From an uncultured bacterium (lineage in GTDB: Bacteria; Planctomycetota; Phycisphaerae; Phycisphaerales; UBA1924): a DNA stretch of 64,000 bases. The notes under the pieces were generated by a model, which made no database searches, had not been told where the DNA came from, and saw only the letters and a program-made list of their open reading frames with translations. Where the stretch lies: assembly GCA_903834785.1 (NCBI GenBank), contig CAILKP010000026.1, positions 62,001 through 126,000 on the forward strand. Direction: 5' to 3'. Of this stretch, positions 26,196 to 35,863 are shown in pieces. Position 1 is the first letter of the stretch. Each line of letters begins with the position of its first letter. The position numbers were made by a program, and so were the translations under genes.

Positions 26196-29100
26196 CTAGA
26201 TTGAATATAAGGGCAAAATGGGCACCCCAGGCAACGCAGCGGTCGCTTCAGCAAGGATCTTCGCCTCGTGAAGATCGTCGCTGATGATCACGCCGTCAAG
26301 CGCCATTTCCCGGGCCCGCGAAAGGCTGATCACTGGGGTATCCCCGAAGACTAGGGTTTCCCCGATAGAATCCGCACTCGTTTCAATCACCGCCACAATC
26401 GACTCAACGTTCGCACCCTCAAGCAGTTTCGCAGTGTGCCCGCCGGCACCCAGCAGGCCGATCCGCGGCAAGAGACGCGATGACATCCCGCTGGGCGCGC
26501 TCGGTGGGCTGGGCAGCATCTTGTTGAGTGCATATCCAAAACGCTGGTCCGCCGCCAGATTCAGCAGCCTGTGGATAACCAGTGGAAGATGTCCCTTTCG
26601 ATTCCACTCACCCAGGGTGGCTTCCGCCGGCGGACGCAAGCTTCCAGGAATCGCAATGGCACGGTTCGCCCGCCGCAGCGGGTGGTCACGCAGTGGCGAG
26701 GCGGGGCCATCGATCAGGCCGGCGAGGTACGCCGTGGCCGGCATGTCCCGGGCCAGAAGCGCGGGGATCGGTCCGGTGGCCATGTCGCGAAGGGGCGCGG
26801 GCTGCTGACCTGCCGGCTCGATCGGCAGCAGCAGGCTCCCAGCCAGGCTTGGGCTCGGTGCAACCGCCGCGGCCGCCGCAACGCTGCGGATCAGCTGCTC
26901 AACCGCCTGCAACTGCTTGGCGGTGCTCCACCGCTCGCTGGCCAGGGCGTGTGCGCCTACGGCCATGGTGCCCAGCAGCTTGCGGTCACCGGCCAGCCGC
27001 CCGATCGCCGTCGCGGCGGCAGCCAGCGAATCAATCACCAGCCCGGTCTGATCACGCTCGATGCCCTGGCTTGCCGCGGCTGAAGCGCCGGTGACCACCG
27101 GTACCACACCCTGGGCCATCGCCGTGCGGACCGACTCGGCCTGCGTCGCGGCATCGGCCAGGAGCATGTCGTAGCCGCGGGCGTTGGCCGCCAGCCACTC
27201 GCCGGTCGTGAACTCCTCCAGCCGCAGACGTGAGCGGCTGAGCTTGGCCGCGGCAACCAGAGGAGCAAGCACGCCGAGTTCCGCCCTGCCGGCCAGCACA
27301 TCAACTCGTACGTTCGCACCCGCCGCATCAAGTGCGGCAGCAACATCAACCAGCGACTCAAGCGCACTCACGTCCGTCCCGCTTCTGGCCAGCACCAGCA
27401 CGCGAAGCTGCCCCGGCGTGGGTTTGCGGCTCGTCGCGGCAACGGCCACTCCAGCCGGCGCGGCGATAACAGGCAGCTGCGTCCGTCCGGCATCCGCCGC
27501 CGCGCGGCGCAGCACATCCAGCAGCTGCGGGCTGCTGACGGCCGCACCGTCGAAGTGGCCAAAGGCCTTGAGCTGCACGCCGCTGACACCAGGGGCGGCC
27601 AGATCAGTGAGTACCACCTTCGTGCGGCCCTGCGTGGCCATCGCCGCGTGCAGTGCAGCGATCAGGCACAGCGAATCGCCGCCGCTCAGCAGCACATCGC
27701 ACGTCGCGGCAAACTCCGCGCTCACCAGCACGGCCTCGGCCGGGTGGCCGTGCACGTGAGCGTGGTCCAGGTGCTTGCTCGTGCCAAACAGGTCCATGGC
27801 CTGGTGTACGGTGGCGTGGTCGGCGGTCTGCGGGACCATGTACGCCACGGCCTCCATGCCGCTGCCGGCGCGAGAGAGGTGCTCTGTCAGCAGTCGTGCC
27901 TGATTCAGCGCGGCCTGGTTGATGGCATCGTCAATCCCCAGCAGAATGCCAACTTTCAGCGCCTTCACCGGCGCACTGGCCTCAGCATCCAGCACGCGCC
28001 GAACCTCACCGAAGACCGATTCCGCCTGCTCGCCAAAGGTCGACCACCGGTACAGCCGGCCACGGTCGATACCGCTCAGCGGCGCACGACCGAGCGCGCC
28101 GGCATCATCAGTCATTGAAACAACCGGCACCGTGTGCGGCGACACGGTCGCGTCCCACGCCTCCAGCTCCAGATCCGGTGGCACGCTCTGCTGGGCCTCC
28201 GGCTTCGCCGCGTCCAGTTTGCTGTCGCGGATGCGAATCGGGCCGTTCCACGCCGTCCGCGCCGCGGCTGCCAGAAGCTGCCCGTTACGCCCGTAACCGA
28301 AGATGGTCAGCGTCCCGTCCGCACTCCGGCGGTCGCGGATGATCTGCTTGATCAGCCCCTTGGCGTGCTCCACTGCATCGTGCGTCGCGGCATCCAGCAT
28401 CGGCAGCAGCCGTGCCGCCAGCCCGGGGGCAAACAGCCCGGCGCTTACCAGCGTCTCGCACCAGGCATCGATGGCCCTCAGGTGTGTGGTCAGCTGGGCG
28501 GGGTCGGTCATCTCCGGCGCAATGCCCAGGCCGACAACCAGCGCCGCGTCAATGCTCCCTGCCACCGCGGCTTCATCGGTGACCGGCGTGCCCGGGGCCG
28601 AACGCAGCAGTGCCAGTGCGTCAGCACACTTGGCCGGTCCGCCGGCGATGGCCATCCGCGTGGCCCATGTCAGCGCCTGCCGCCCGTGGCGGATCGCCAG
28701 TGCCTCGGCGCTCACATCCACCCCGGCCGGGCCGCCCCCCGGCATCACGCGGGTTGCCCCGAACGCCTCAGCGACAACCGCCTGCCCGTCGCGCAGCAGC
28801 GCGGCATAGTCGTGACTCATGGAGGCCACACCGCAGCGATAGTCAACGATCGGCGCATCAAACACAGTCCACTGCACGCCGGCCTGGGCCATCTTGAACC
28901 ACATCTCGTAGTCCTCGACCTTGCGGCGCGACTCGCCGAAGCGGTGGGTGGCAATGTCCTCCCAGCGGTGAACCAGGCAGTGGGTGACGACAAAGTGCAG
29001 TTCCAGCAGCTCAGCCAGGCCCACGCGCTCGCCGGGAATCGTGTGCCGCCGCAGACGCTGATACGCCCCGTCGGTGATGCGGAAGTGCCCGCACAGCGAC

Positions 29101-29456
29101 GTCGACTTCGTCGGCATGCTCCGGAACATCGCATCGAAGTTCCACGGCAGGATGCGGTCGTCGGCATCCAGCAGCAGCACGTGGCTGCCGCGGTGTTCCG
29201 GGTGGTCCCGCAGATAGTCCAGCCCGGCGTTGCGTGCGCTGCCCAGCCCGCCGTTGGGCTTGCTGATCAGTGTGAAGCGGGAGTCGTAGCGGCGGATGTC
29301 GGCCACCAGGTCGGCCGTCGCGCCGCCATCAGTTGAGCCGTCATCAACAACGATGCAGTGCCAGCGGACCTGGCCCATGCCGCGCAGTGAGCCCAGCGCG
29401 TGGCCGATGGTTGAGGCGGCGTTGTACGCGGGAACGATGATCGAGAGATCAAGCAT
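26196..29456 (-). CDS. Large multidomain glycosyltransferase (GT2 + GT4-like + Rossmann)
   Basis: 1086 residues from ATG 29456, where the GT2 fold begins (LSIIVPAYNAASTIGHALGSL). GT2 motifs are VVDDGSTDGG, KPNGGLGSARNAGLD and LLDADDRI, with EDYEMW later. Residues about 230-500 match the neighbouring 503-residue enzyme and include a Rossmann-like FGYGRNGQLL. A GT4-like region (about 700-890) and a final nucleotide-binding module (RIGLLGAGGHTAKLL, about 1005-1086) are added. It probably builds surface polysaccharide in the cytoplasm; donor and acceptor are unknown. It is last in a leftward run of genes. Confidence 0.75.
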   Translation of the reverse strand: MLDLSIIVPAYNAASTIGHALGSLRGMGQVRWHCIVVDDGSTDGGATADLVADIRRYDSRFTLISKPNGGLGSARNAGLDYLRDHPEHRGSHVLLLDADDRILPWNFDAMFRSMPTKSTSLCGHFRITDGAYQRLRRHTIPGERVGLAELLELHFVVTHCLVHRWEDIATHRFGESRRKVEDYEMWFKMAQAGVQWTVFDAPIVDYRCGVASMSHDYAALLRDGQAVVAEAFGATRVMPGGGPAGVDVSAEALAIRHGRQALTWATRMAIAGGPAKCADALALLRSAPGTPVTDEAAVAGSIDAALVVGLGIAPEMTDPAQLTTHLRAIDAWCETLVSAGLFAPGLAARLLPMLDAATHDAVEHAKGLIKQIIRDRRSADGTLTIFGYGRNGQLLAAAARTAWNGPIRIRDSKLDAAKPEAQQSVPPDLELEAWDATVSPHTVPVVSMTDDAGALGRAPLSGIDRGRLYRWSTFGEQAESVFGEVRRVLDAEASAPVKALKVGILLGIDDAINQAALNQARLLTEHLSRAGSGMEAVAYMVPQTADHATVHQAMDLFGTSKHLDHAHVHGHPAEAVLVSAEFAATCDVLLSGGDSLCLIAALHAAMATQGRTKVVLTDLAAPGVSGVQLKAFGHFDGAAVSSPQLLDVLRRAAADAGRTQLPVIAAPAGVAVAATSRKPTPGQLRVLVLARSGTDVSALESLVDVAAALDAAGANVRVDVLAGRAELGVLAPLVAAAKLSRSRLRLEEFTTGEWLAANARGYDMLLADAATQAESVRTAMAQGVVPVVTGASAAASQGIERDQTGLVIDSLAAAATAIGRLAGDRKLLGTMAVGAHALASERWSTAKQLQAVEQLIRSVAAAAAVAPSPSLAGSLLLPIEPAGQQPAPLRDMATGPIPALLARDMPATAYLAGLIDGPASPLRDHPLRRANRAIAIPGSLRPPAEATLGEWNRKGHLPLVIHRLLNLAADQRFGYALNKMLPSPPSAPSGMSSRLLPRIGLLGAGGHTAKLLEGANVESIVAVIETSADSIGETLVFGDTPVISLSRAREMALDGVIISDDLHEAKILAEATAALPGVPILPLYSI

Positions 29457-29524
29457 GGTCAGCCAGTGAGCGGAAAAGTCAGCGTAACGCAGCGGCGTGC
29501 AGTGCCGCTGCCGGTTTGAGTGTA

Positions 29525-31036
29525 CTAGCCCGCCGCCAGCCGGCGCGCCGCCTGAGCCCACGGACCATCCGATTCCCCATGAGCCGCTGGACCACCGCTC
29601 CAGCGGACCAGGACCGAGCCGTCCATGGCCGACAGCGGCGGCCTCTGCATGAACGGTCCTTCTTCGGCAATCGTCAGGGCCGCCAGTGTGCCCGCCGGCA
29701 GCGGGGCGTCCCACGCCTGCAGCAGGCAGCCCGCCGGCACAACGCCGGCAGCGGTGCCCAGGCCGGTATCCAGCCGCGTGTCGCGGATCATCACCGGCCC
29801 GCGCCAGCGCGGCCGCGCCGCACGCACCAGCTCCCGCCCGTTGGTGCCGTAGCCAAACACCACCAGTGGCTTGCCGCCCCCGTCGGCCGCAGCAGCACGG
29901 AAGGCCAGTTCATCGAGCATCGCCTGCGCCCTGGCCGCGCGGTCCTGGCAGGCCAGGTCCAGCAACGCCACCAGCCGCCGCGCCAGGCCCGGGTGAAAGC
30001 GGCCGCTGCGCTCAAGCTCGCCGCACCACGCCTGCACCGCCTGCCAGATGCCCGCGAGCCGCTCACCGGCACGCTCCGGCGCAACACAAAGCCCCAGCAG
30101 CACCGCGCTGTCGATGCACCCGGCCAGAAAATCCTCACCACGCGGCAAGTTCCCCGGCACCGCGGCAAGCAACGCCCCCGCCCGCGCAGCAGCCGCTGCC
30201 CGGTCATCACCCCCGGCACACACCGCCTGGCGGGTGGCCCAGTTCAGTGCCTGCCGCCCGAGAACCGCGGCTTCGTGCGCTGCCGATGCATCCGCACCAT
30301 GCGGACCGCCCGCCGCACGCGTGCGGGCAAACGCCTCGGCCAGCACGGCCTGCCCGTCGTGAAGAAAGCTCGCGTAATCGTGGCTCATGGATCGGGGCGA
30401 GCAGCGATAGTCGGCAATGGTCGCATCCACCACCGTCCAGCGGACACCGGCCAGCGCCATCCGCAGCCACATGTCGTAGTCCTCAACGTTGCGCCGCGTG
30501 GGCGGAAAGCGGTGCCCCGCCACATCCTGCCAGCGGTGCACCAGACACGGCGGAACGAGAAACGGCACATCCAGCAGTTCGGCCAGTCCCATGGCCGAGA
30601 CCGCGACGTTCTGCCGCCGCTGCCGGATCATCCGCTCATCGCAGAGATTGAAATGGCCGACGAGCGAACCGGGGATGCCGCCGGCCCGCGCCATCATCTT
30701 GTCAACTTCGCCAGGGACGATCCGATCGTCCGAGTCCAGAAACAGCACATACTCGCCGCAGATCGCCGCCGTCGCCGCGAGCTTGTCCAGCCCCGCGTTG
30801 CGGGCACTGCTCAGCCCGCCATTCGGCTTGCTCAGCAGTTCCAGCCGCCCCCCCGACCCAGCCATCATCTCACGCACGATCGCCGCCCCCGCGCCGCCAT
30901 CAGTCGAGCCGTCATCAACCACGATGCAGTGCCACGCCGTCTCGACAAGGCCCAGGACGGATTCCAGCGTCTGCCGCACCGTCGCCGCGGCGTTGTACAT
31001 CGGCACGATGATCGAGAGTCGGGGCTGCTTGGCCAT
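29525..31036 (-). CDS. GT2 glycosyltransferase with Rossmann-like C-terminal module
   Basis: 503 residues. GT-A motifs: LSIIVPMYNAAATVRQTLESVL, VVDDGSTDGG, KPNGGLSSARNAGLD and the DxD-type FLDSDDRI, then EDYDMWLRMAL. The C-terminal part has FGYGTNGRELVRAARPRWRGPVMIRDTRLD, a nucleotide-binding-like module also present in the larger neighbour. The two genes align over nearly all of this protein and are 68 bases apart, so they look like a tandem duplication with later domain gain. A role in surface glycan synthesis is inferred. Confidence 0.85.
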   Translation of the reverse strand: MAKQPRLSIIVPMYNAAATVRQTLESVLGLVETAWHCIVVDDGSTDGGAGAAIVREMMAGSGGRLELLSKPNGGLSSARNAGLDKLAATAAICGEYVLFLDSDDRIVPGEVDKMMARAGGIPGSLVGHFNLCDERMIRQRRQNVAVSAMGLAELLDVPFLVPPCLVHRWQDVAGHRFPPTRRNVEDYDMWLRMALAGVRWTVVDATIADYRCSPRSMSHDYASFLHDGQAVLAEAFARTRAAGGPHGADASAAHEAAVLGRQALNWATRQAVCAGGDDRAAAAARAGALLAAVPGNLPRGEDFLAGCIDSAVLLGLCVAPERAGERLAGIWQAVQAWCGELERSGRFHPGLARRLVALLDLACQDRAARAQAMLDELAFRAAAADGGGKPLVVFGYGTNGRELVRAARPRWRGPVMIRDTRLDTGLGTAAGVVPAGCLLQAWDAPLPAGTLAALTIAEEGPFMQRPPLSAMDGSVLVRWSGGPAAHGESDGPWAQAARRLAAG

Positions 31037-31071
31037 GGAGTGGAACCGGACGGATGCCGCAGTTGCGGGGC

Positions 31072-31395
31072 TTAGCTAAAGCGCAGTCGCTGGCCGCTCT
31101 CAGGATCCAGCAGCGTCCACTTCTGCTCTCGGGCCAGACGCGTAAGCACGGGGAACGCAAAGTCCTGGTCGGTCATGGTGACCATCAGTTGCTTGACCGG
31201 TGAGCGCTGCTCTTCAGCGAAGATCTCCACGAACATGCCCGGGCCGTACAGCATGAACGTGTTGCCCAGCCCGTCCTTGCGGCTTGCCCCATCGGGCGCA
31301 ATGTTGTACCGCGACAGGGAGGTCTGGACCTCCGTGACCGAGCCCATCGGGGGCATGCCCTCGCCGTCATCCTCGGCCGGGTCCACCGTCTTCAT
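31072..31395 (-). CDS. Hypothetical small protein
   Basis: 107 residues from ATG 31395; an in-frame start at 31434 adds 13 residues. Acidic N-terminus (DPAEDDGEGMPP) and an alpha/beta C-terminal half (FVEIFAEEQ, VKQLMVTMTDQDFAFPVLTRLAREQKWTLLDPESGQRL). No known family recognised. It sits 35 bases upstream of the glycosyltransferase gene and downstream of a response regulator, probably in one transcript. Confidence 0.6.
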   Translation of the reverse strand: MKTVDPAEDDGEGMPPMGSVTEVQTSLSRYNIAPDGASRKDGLGNTFMLYGPGMFVEIFAEEQRSPVKQLMVTMTDQDFAFPVLTRLAREQKWTLLDPESGQRLRFS

Positions 31396-31487
31396 GATCA
31401 GGATGTTTCGGGAACGCGCCAAGGGGTACCACACCAGAGAGGAAAACGATCATCCGCCACACGCCCCACCCACACCCGCCACCAGCA

Positions 31488-31877
31488 TCACTCCGCCTCT
31501 TCCGCGTCCAGCAGCTTCTCCGCCGTCGAAATCAGCTTCTCCAGCGGCACCGGCTTGAGCAGGTAACTGTCCACGCCCAGGCTCTTGGCGTACTCCTGAT
31601 GCCGCTTGCCCTCATTAGCCGTCAGCATGATCACCAGCGGCGCATCCTCGGTGCCCTTGATCTTCTCAAGCACCAGAAAGCCCGACCGCCCGGGCAGCAT
31701 CATGTCCAGCACAATCAGGTCGGGCATGGCCTCCTGCACCGCAGCCACCGCGGCATTGCCGTCAGAGACCGTCCGCGTCAGGGCCCCTTCCGACTGCAGC
31801 GCAGTCTCCATGGCTTCCAGCACATCCCGGTCGTCATCAACCAGCAGAATTTCAATACCTTCAAGTCGTCCGGCCAT
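31488..31877 (-). CDS. Single-domain response regulator (CheY-like)
   Basis: 129 residues, one receiver domain. The acidic pocket is ILLVDDDRD; the phosphoacceptor Asp is in LIVLDMMLPGRSG; the switch region is IMLTAN and the conserved Lys is in LLKPVPLEKL. No output domain. ATG 31877 is supported by AAGGAG 6 bases upstream. It is likely to signal by protein contact, perhaps under the hybrid kinase at 33.4-35.6 kb. That pairing is only a guess. Confidence 0.9.
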   Translation of the reverse strand: MAGRLEGIEILLVDDDRDVLEAMETALQSEGALTRTVSDGNAAVAAVQEAMPDLIVLDMMLPGRSGFLVLEKIKGTEDAPLVIMLTANEGKRHQEYAKSLGVDSYLLKPVPLEKLISTAEKLLDAEEAE

Positions 31878-31961
31878 GGAGGCTCCTTCAGGCCGCGATG
31901 ATACGGACGCCGGGGGGCAGCGGCCCGCCGGATTCACCCCGGATATAGGTTGCTGTTCGGG

Positions 31962-32474
31962 TCAGGTGCCGGGTTTGGCGGGGGCGGAGGGGGCGGAGGG
32001 GGTGGAGGGGGTGGTGGGTGCAGCGGGTGCGGTGGGAGCTGTGGGCGCCTCAGGTGCTGGCGCCTCCGCCCGCGTCACCTTCGCCCGGTCAATCAGCTCC
32101 CGCTCCAACTGGGCCCGGTCCGTCGGCAGCGGCTCCAGAACGAAGTTCCACGTCACCACCACATGCGTCTTGGTGGCCGAGGTTACCAGATCCGGCCCTG
32201 GATACTCCGAAAACGGTGCCACGGCCTCGGCACTGGTCGCCAGCGGCCGGTACCCCGCCGCCGCCAGCCGCACGTCGTACACGCCGTAGTACTTAAAGTC
32301 CACCTCCAGCGGCGTGCGGCCGACCTCGATGTCATTGAGGTACACCAAGGCCCCCGCCGGCTCACTGGTGATCTCAATCGTCCGCCGGTTGCACCCGCTC
32401 AGCACCATCCCCGCCGCCGCAAGTGCAGCAACCGCGGCAACCCGGACCACATCGCGTGTCGTAGCTGGCATCAT
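31962..32474 (-). CDS. PEGA-domain lipoprotein
   Basis: 170 residues. A signal sequence ends in lipobox LSGC (AALAAAGMVLSGC), so Cys about 25 is probably lipidated. A PEGA domain follows (IEITSEPAGALVYLNDIEVGRTPLEVDFKYYGVYDVRLAAAGY). The C-terminus is a degenerate Ala-Pro-Thr/Ser repeat (PTAPTAPAAPTTPSTPSAPSAP) matched by GGCGGAGGG DNA repeats. A surface or periplasmic role is likely. It diverges from rnpA, with starts only 69 bases apart. Confidence 0.8.
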   Translation of the reverse strand: MMPATTRDVVRVAAVAALAAAGMVLSGCNRRTIEITSEPAGALVYLNDIEVGRTPLEVDFKYYGVYDVRLAAAGYRPLATSAEAVAPFSEYPGPDLVTSATKTHVVVTWNFVLEPLPTDRAQLERELIDRAKVTRAEAPAPEAPTAPTAPAAPTTPSTPSAPSAPAKPGT

Positions 32475-32543
32475 GGCTGACGGTAGAACGCCCACACTAC
32501 CCTCGTCAGGCAAATCAGCTTCACCGCACCTTCCGACTGTCTC

Positions 32544-33005
32544 GTGCCCGCCACCTTCCCCAAATCCTGCCGCCTCACCCACGCCCGGGAGTACAAGGCC
32601 GTCTTCGATGCCAAGCTCACCCTCGTGCGCGGCCCCCTGCGCATCATGGGCATGCCCCGGCCCGAAGCGACCCCCCGCAGTGCCGCTGCCGCCTCCGCCG
32701 CAAGCCCCCAGCCCGCTCCCGCCCGCCTCGGCCTCTCCGTCGGCCGCAAACTCGGCAAGGCCAACGTCCGCGTCCGCTGCAAGCGCCTCATCCGCGAGGC
32801 CTTCCGCCTCATCCGCCACGAACTCCCACCCGTCGACCTTGTCGTTCACGTCTACCCGCACGATGAACTCGCGCTGAGCGTCTACCAGGCCGCACTCCGC
32901 GATGCCGCGGCATTCGTCATCGAGAAACACCGCCGCCGCCAGCAGCGGGGGGCCCCCGCCACATCCCCGCCTGCGTCCTCCCCACCCCCCGCCCAGGACG
33001 CCTGA
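32544..33005 (+). CDS. rnpA: Ribonuclease P protein component
   Basis: 153 residues from GTG 32544. [23 protein letters not shown], then after an Ala/Pro insert (about 43-60) [28 protein letters not shown] carries the conserved RNR-like basic helix. It assists the RNase P RNA in 5' tRNA maturation. The Pro/Ala-rich C-terminal tail is atypical. rpmH, usual upstream of rnpA, is absent: only 69 bases separate it from the divergent lipoprotein gene. Confidence 0.9.
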   Translation: MPATFPKSCRLTHAREYKAVFDAKLTLVRGPLRIMGMPRPEATPRSAAAASAASPQPAPARLGLSVGRKLGKANVRVRCKRLIREAFRLIRHELPPVDLVVHVYPHDELALSVYQAALRDAAAFVIEKHRRRQQRGAPATSPPASSPPPAQDA

Positions 33006-33006
33006 C

Positions 33007-33360
33007 ATGTGCTCGTCCTGCCCACCATCAGACCCGCCGAACGGTCCGCAACCCGGCTCCCAGCCCACCCCCGCCGCGACCCCGCACCGCCCCGGCACCG
33101 CGGCACCACGCGCGCTGCTCTCACGCGTGCTGGTCTTCCTCGGCGTCGCACTCATCAAGCTGTATCAAGTCACCCTTAGCCCGTTCCTCGGCGGCCACTG
33201 CCGCTTCATCCCCACCTGCTCGCACTACGGCGTCGAGGCACTCCGCACCCACGGCCCCTTCCGCGGCACGTGGCTCACCATCGTCCGCCTCTCGCGCTGC
33301 CACCCGTTCTCCGGCCGCGGCGGATACGACCCCGTGCCCCTGGCCGATGAAGAGGTTTGA
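33007..33360 (+). CDS. yidD: Membrane protein insertion efficiency factor YidD
   Basis: 117 residues. The family signature is [35 protein letters not shown], then [22 protein letters not shown]. YidD supports YidC-dependent membrane insertion at the inner membrane. The start codon begins one base after the rnpA stop, so they are coupled. A 40-residue Pro-rich N-terminus precedes the family domain. No yidC or oxaA follows; instead a convergent kinase gene does. Confidence 0.92.
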   Translation: MCSSCPPSDPPNGPQPGSQPTPAATPHRPGTAAPRALLSRVLVFLGVALIKLYQVTLSPFLGGHCRFIPTCSHYGVEALRTHGPFRGTWLTIVRLSRCHPFSGRGGYDPVPLADEEV

Positions 33361-33383
33361 TCAATCGTGCCGCCGCACTCGCC

Positions 33384-35630
33384 TCAAGCCGCAGCACGCG
33401 GCTGCATCAGCTCGCTCAGCAGCCGCACCAGCGTGGTCTGATTGATCGGCTTGGATGCGTACTCGGTGCACCCCGCCTCCAGGCAGCGTGCCCGCTCCGT
33501 GGCCATGGCGTGAGCCGTCAGCGCGATGATGGGTACATTGCAGCCGGCAGCCCGGAGCCGGCGGGTCGCGTCGTAGCCGTCGAGCACGGGCATCTGCATG
33601 TCCATGAGGATCGCGTCGGGCGCTGCCTGGGACGCCGTGGGGCTCAGCAGCCGGTCGACGGCGATCAGGCCATTGTCGGCAAGCTCAACCGCGGCACCGG
33701 AGCGGACGAGGATGTGCTGGAGCAGGCGCTGGTTGTCGAGGCCGTCCTCGACAATCAGAATGCGGCGACCGGCCAGCGGCTTGGGTGCCGCCGCCGCGGC
33801 GACCACCGGGCCGGCGCCGGCGAGCTTGATCGTCGGTCGAGCGGTCGGTCGAGGGAAGGTCCCCTCCATAACGTCGATCGCGCTCTCGGTCACCGGATCG
33901 GCTACATGCATCGGCAGCGTCAGCCAGAACGTGCTGCCGCTGCCCGGAGATGAGTCCACATCGATGGACCCGCCCAGCAGGCCCGCAAGCTTGCGGCTGA
34001 TCGACAGTCCCAGGCCGGTGCCGCCGTGGGTGCGGCTGGTTTCGCTGCTGCCCTGCGTAAACGGCGTGAACAGCCGCGAGCGCACCTCGTGGCTCATCCC
34101 AGGCCCGGTGTCGTCCACGCTGATGCGCACCTCGCTGCGTGCGGCATCGGCCTGCAGCGTGACGGTGACCGATCCGGAATCGGTGAACTTCACCGCGTTG
34201 CCCGTCAGGTTCATCAGCACCTGCCGCAGCCGCTGCGGATCGGTGGTGATCTCCGTCGCCCCGCCCGGCTCCAGCCGCACGGCCAGACGAACGCCCTTGC
34301 TCGCGCACGCCGCGGCAAACACAGCGCCCACGCCGCGGAGCAGCTCCACCAGGTCGCACCGCTCACGCACCACCGGCATCAGCCCGGCCTCGATCTTCGA
34401 GTAGTCCAGGATGTCGTTGATCACACCAAGCAGGTGCTGGCCCGAGCGGCTGACCGTCCGCAGGCACTCCAATCGCTGGGTGTCGGGGCACTCGGGCTCA
34501 AGCCCGACTTCCGCAAAGCCCAGCAGCGCCGTCAGCGGCGTCCGCAGCTCGTGGCTCATCATCGCCAGAAACTGCCCCTTGGCCAGCGCGGCCTGCTCCG
34601 CGGCGGCCGTTGCCTGGCGCAGCGCATCGGCCTGCTCCCGCTGGGTCGTAATATCCATCAGCGAGCCGATATAGCCGTCGAGCACACGATCCGTGGCGCG
34701 CCGGCCTTTGGCCCGGTGCACCTGTGACGCCGCCGGTGCGTGCCGCTCCTCCGCCCGGCTGCCCACCGGCACCCCATGGCAGTGCATCCAGCGATAGCCG
34801 CCGTTCTCACCCAGGATCCTGATCTCCGCGTGAAACTCCTCGCGCTCGCGGCACGCACGCATGTACCGCACAATCACGCGTCGAATGTCATCAGGGTGCA
34901 CCAGCCGCATCCAGCCCATCAGCAGCGACTGGTCAATGCTCGTTCCCGTCAGCCGCTCCCACGCACCGCTGCCGTACATCAGCTGGTGCTCGCTGTCGCA
35001 GTACCAGGTGATCGAAGGCTGGTGCTCCGCCATGCAGCGCAGCATCGCCTCGCGCTCGGCGGCAAGTTCCTGTGCCTCCCGCTCGGCCGTGGCATCCAGC
35101 AGCGTGCCCGTCAGCGTCACTCCGCCGCTGGCCTTCGGCGTCACAACCGCCGTCGCGCGAATCGTGCAGATCTGTCCGCCCGGACGGCGAATCCGGAACG
35201 TGTGCACCCACCGCAGGCCGGCGTGCTCATCCCCGCCCAGGTGCCACGGCCCGCGATAGTCCGGAGTCTCCCCCTGCCCCGGCGGATGCAGCGCCGCTGC
35301 CAGGGCCCAGGTCAGCCCGGGCCGCTCATCAGGCAGCGTTTCATCCATCAACCGATCAAAGCTGCCCACCAGTTCAGCCGCGCTGATGCCCAGCAGCCCG
35401 GCCGCACCCGATGACGCGTACTCAAACGCCGCCGCGCCATCCGGCCTGATGCCGATGCGAAACACCACGCCCGGCACGGCATCAAGCAGGTCCGCTTGAC
35501 CCTCCGCGGCAACGGGCACCGGTGCAGCGGTAAGCCCAGCTGCCGCGCCGCTGCGCGGTCTGCCGGTGGGGCCGCCCTGGGGTGCCCCGCCTTCACGGGC
35601 GTCGAGATGTGTGTCGTCAGTGATGTCCAT
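33384..35630 (-). CDS. PAS-containing hybrid histidine kinase
   Basis: 748 residues from ATG 35630, with no membrane segment. Two PAS/PAC units (about 45-175 and 185-335: LLDAVPGVVFRIG... and MAEHQPSITWYCDSEHQLMYGSGAWERLTG) precede HisKA (FLAMMSHELRTPLTALLGFAEV, His about 362), an HATPase domain (LTGNAVKFTDSG, DDTGPGM, GGTGLGLSISRKLAGLLGG) and a receiver (ILIVED...AILMDMQMPVLDGYD, Asp about 677, SKP Lys). It probably phosphorelays to an Hpt or other regulator. The signal is unknown. It converges with yidD. Confidence 0.92.
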   Translation of the reverse strand: MDITDDTHLDAREGGAPQGGPTGRPRSGAAAGLTAAPVPVAAEGQADLLDAVPGVVFRIGIRPDGAAAFEYASSGAAGLLGISAAELVGSFDRLMDETLPDERPGLTWALAAALHPPGQGETPDYRGPWHLGGDEHAGLRWVHTFRIRRPGGQICTIRATAVVTPKASGGVTLTGTLLDATAEREAQELAAEREAMLRCMAEHQPSITWYCDSEHQLMYGSGAWERLTGTSIDQSLLMGWMRLVHPDDIRRVIVRYMRACREREEFHAEIRILGENGGYRWMHCHGVPVGSRAEERHAPAASQVHRAKGRRATDRVLDGYIGSLMDITTQREQADALRQATAAAEQAALAKGQFLAMMSHELRTPLTALLGFAEVGLEPECPDTQRLECLRTVSRSGQHLLGVINDILDYSKIEAGLMPVVRERCDLVELLRGVGAVFAAACASKGVRLAVRLEPGGATEITTDPQRLRQVLMNLTGNAVKFTDSGSVTVTLQADAARSEVRISVDDTGPGMSHEVRSRLFTPFTQGSSETSRTHGGTGLGLSISRKLAGLLGGSIDVDSSPGSGSTFWLTLPMHVADPVTESAIDVMEGTFPRPTARPTIKLAGAGPVVAAAAAPKPLAGRRILIVEDGLDNQRLLQHILVRSGAAVELADNGLIAVDRLLSPTASQAAPDAILMDMQMPVLDGYDATRRLRAAGCNVPIIALTAHAMATERARCLEAGCTEYASKPINQTTLVRLLSELMQPRAAA

Positions 35631-35863
35631 ACCCACGAGAGTGAGATCACGCCCCCCAGAAGAAACTGGGGTTCGTACTAGGGAGTATCGGCGTCCACGG
35701 TGAACCCCCCATAGGAGAGATGCAGCCAAAACCGGCCGGATAAACCGGCTAGACCGATCTACCGGCGCAGCTTCCGCCAGTTCGTCACTTTTTACAATCG
35801 GGCCGAACGGGTACTTCAAGCGCGGATCGCTCCCCCGACCTGTCCCGTCCTCGGTGTCCGTTT

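Noticed and set aside
26565..26585. TGTGGATAA DnaA-box-like match inside the large glycosyltransferase gene
   Set aside because: A single match in coding sequence is expected by chance in 64 kb.
31962..32060. GGCGGAGGG/GGTGGAGGG tandem DNA repeat
   Set aside because: It encodes the in-frame Ala-Pro-Ser/Thr tail of the PEGA lipoprotein, so it is explained by that gene.
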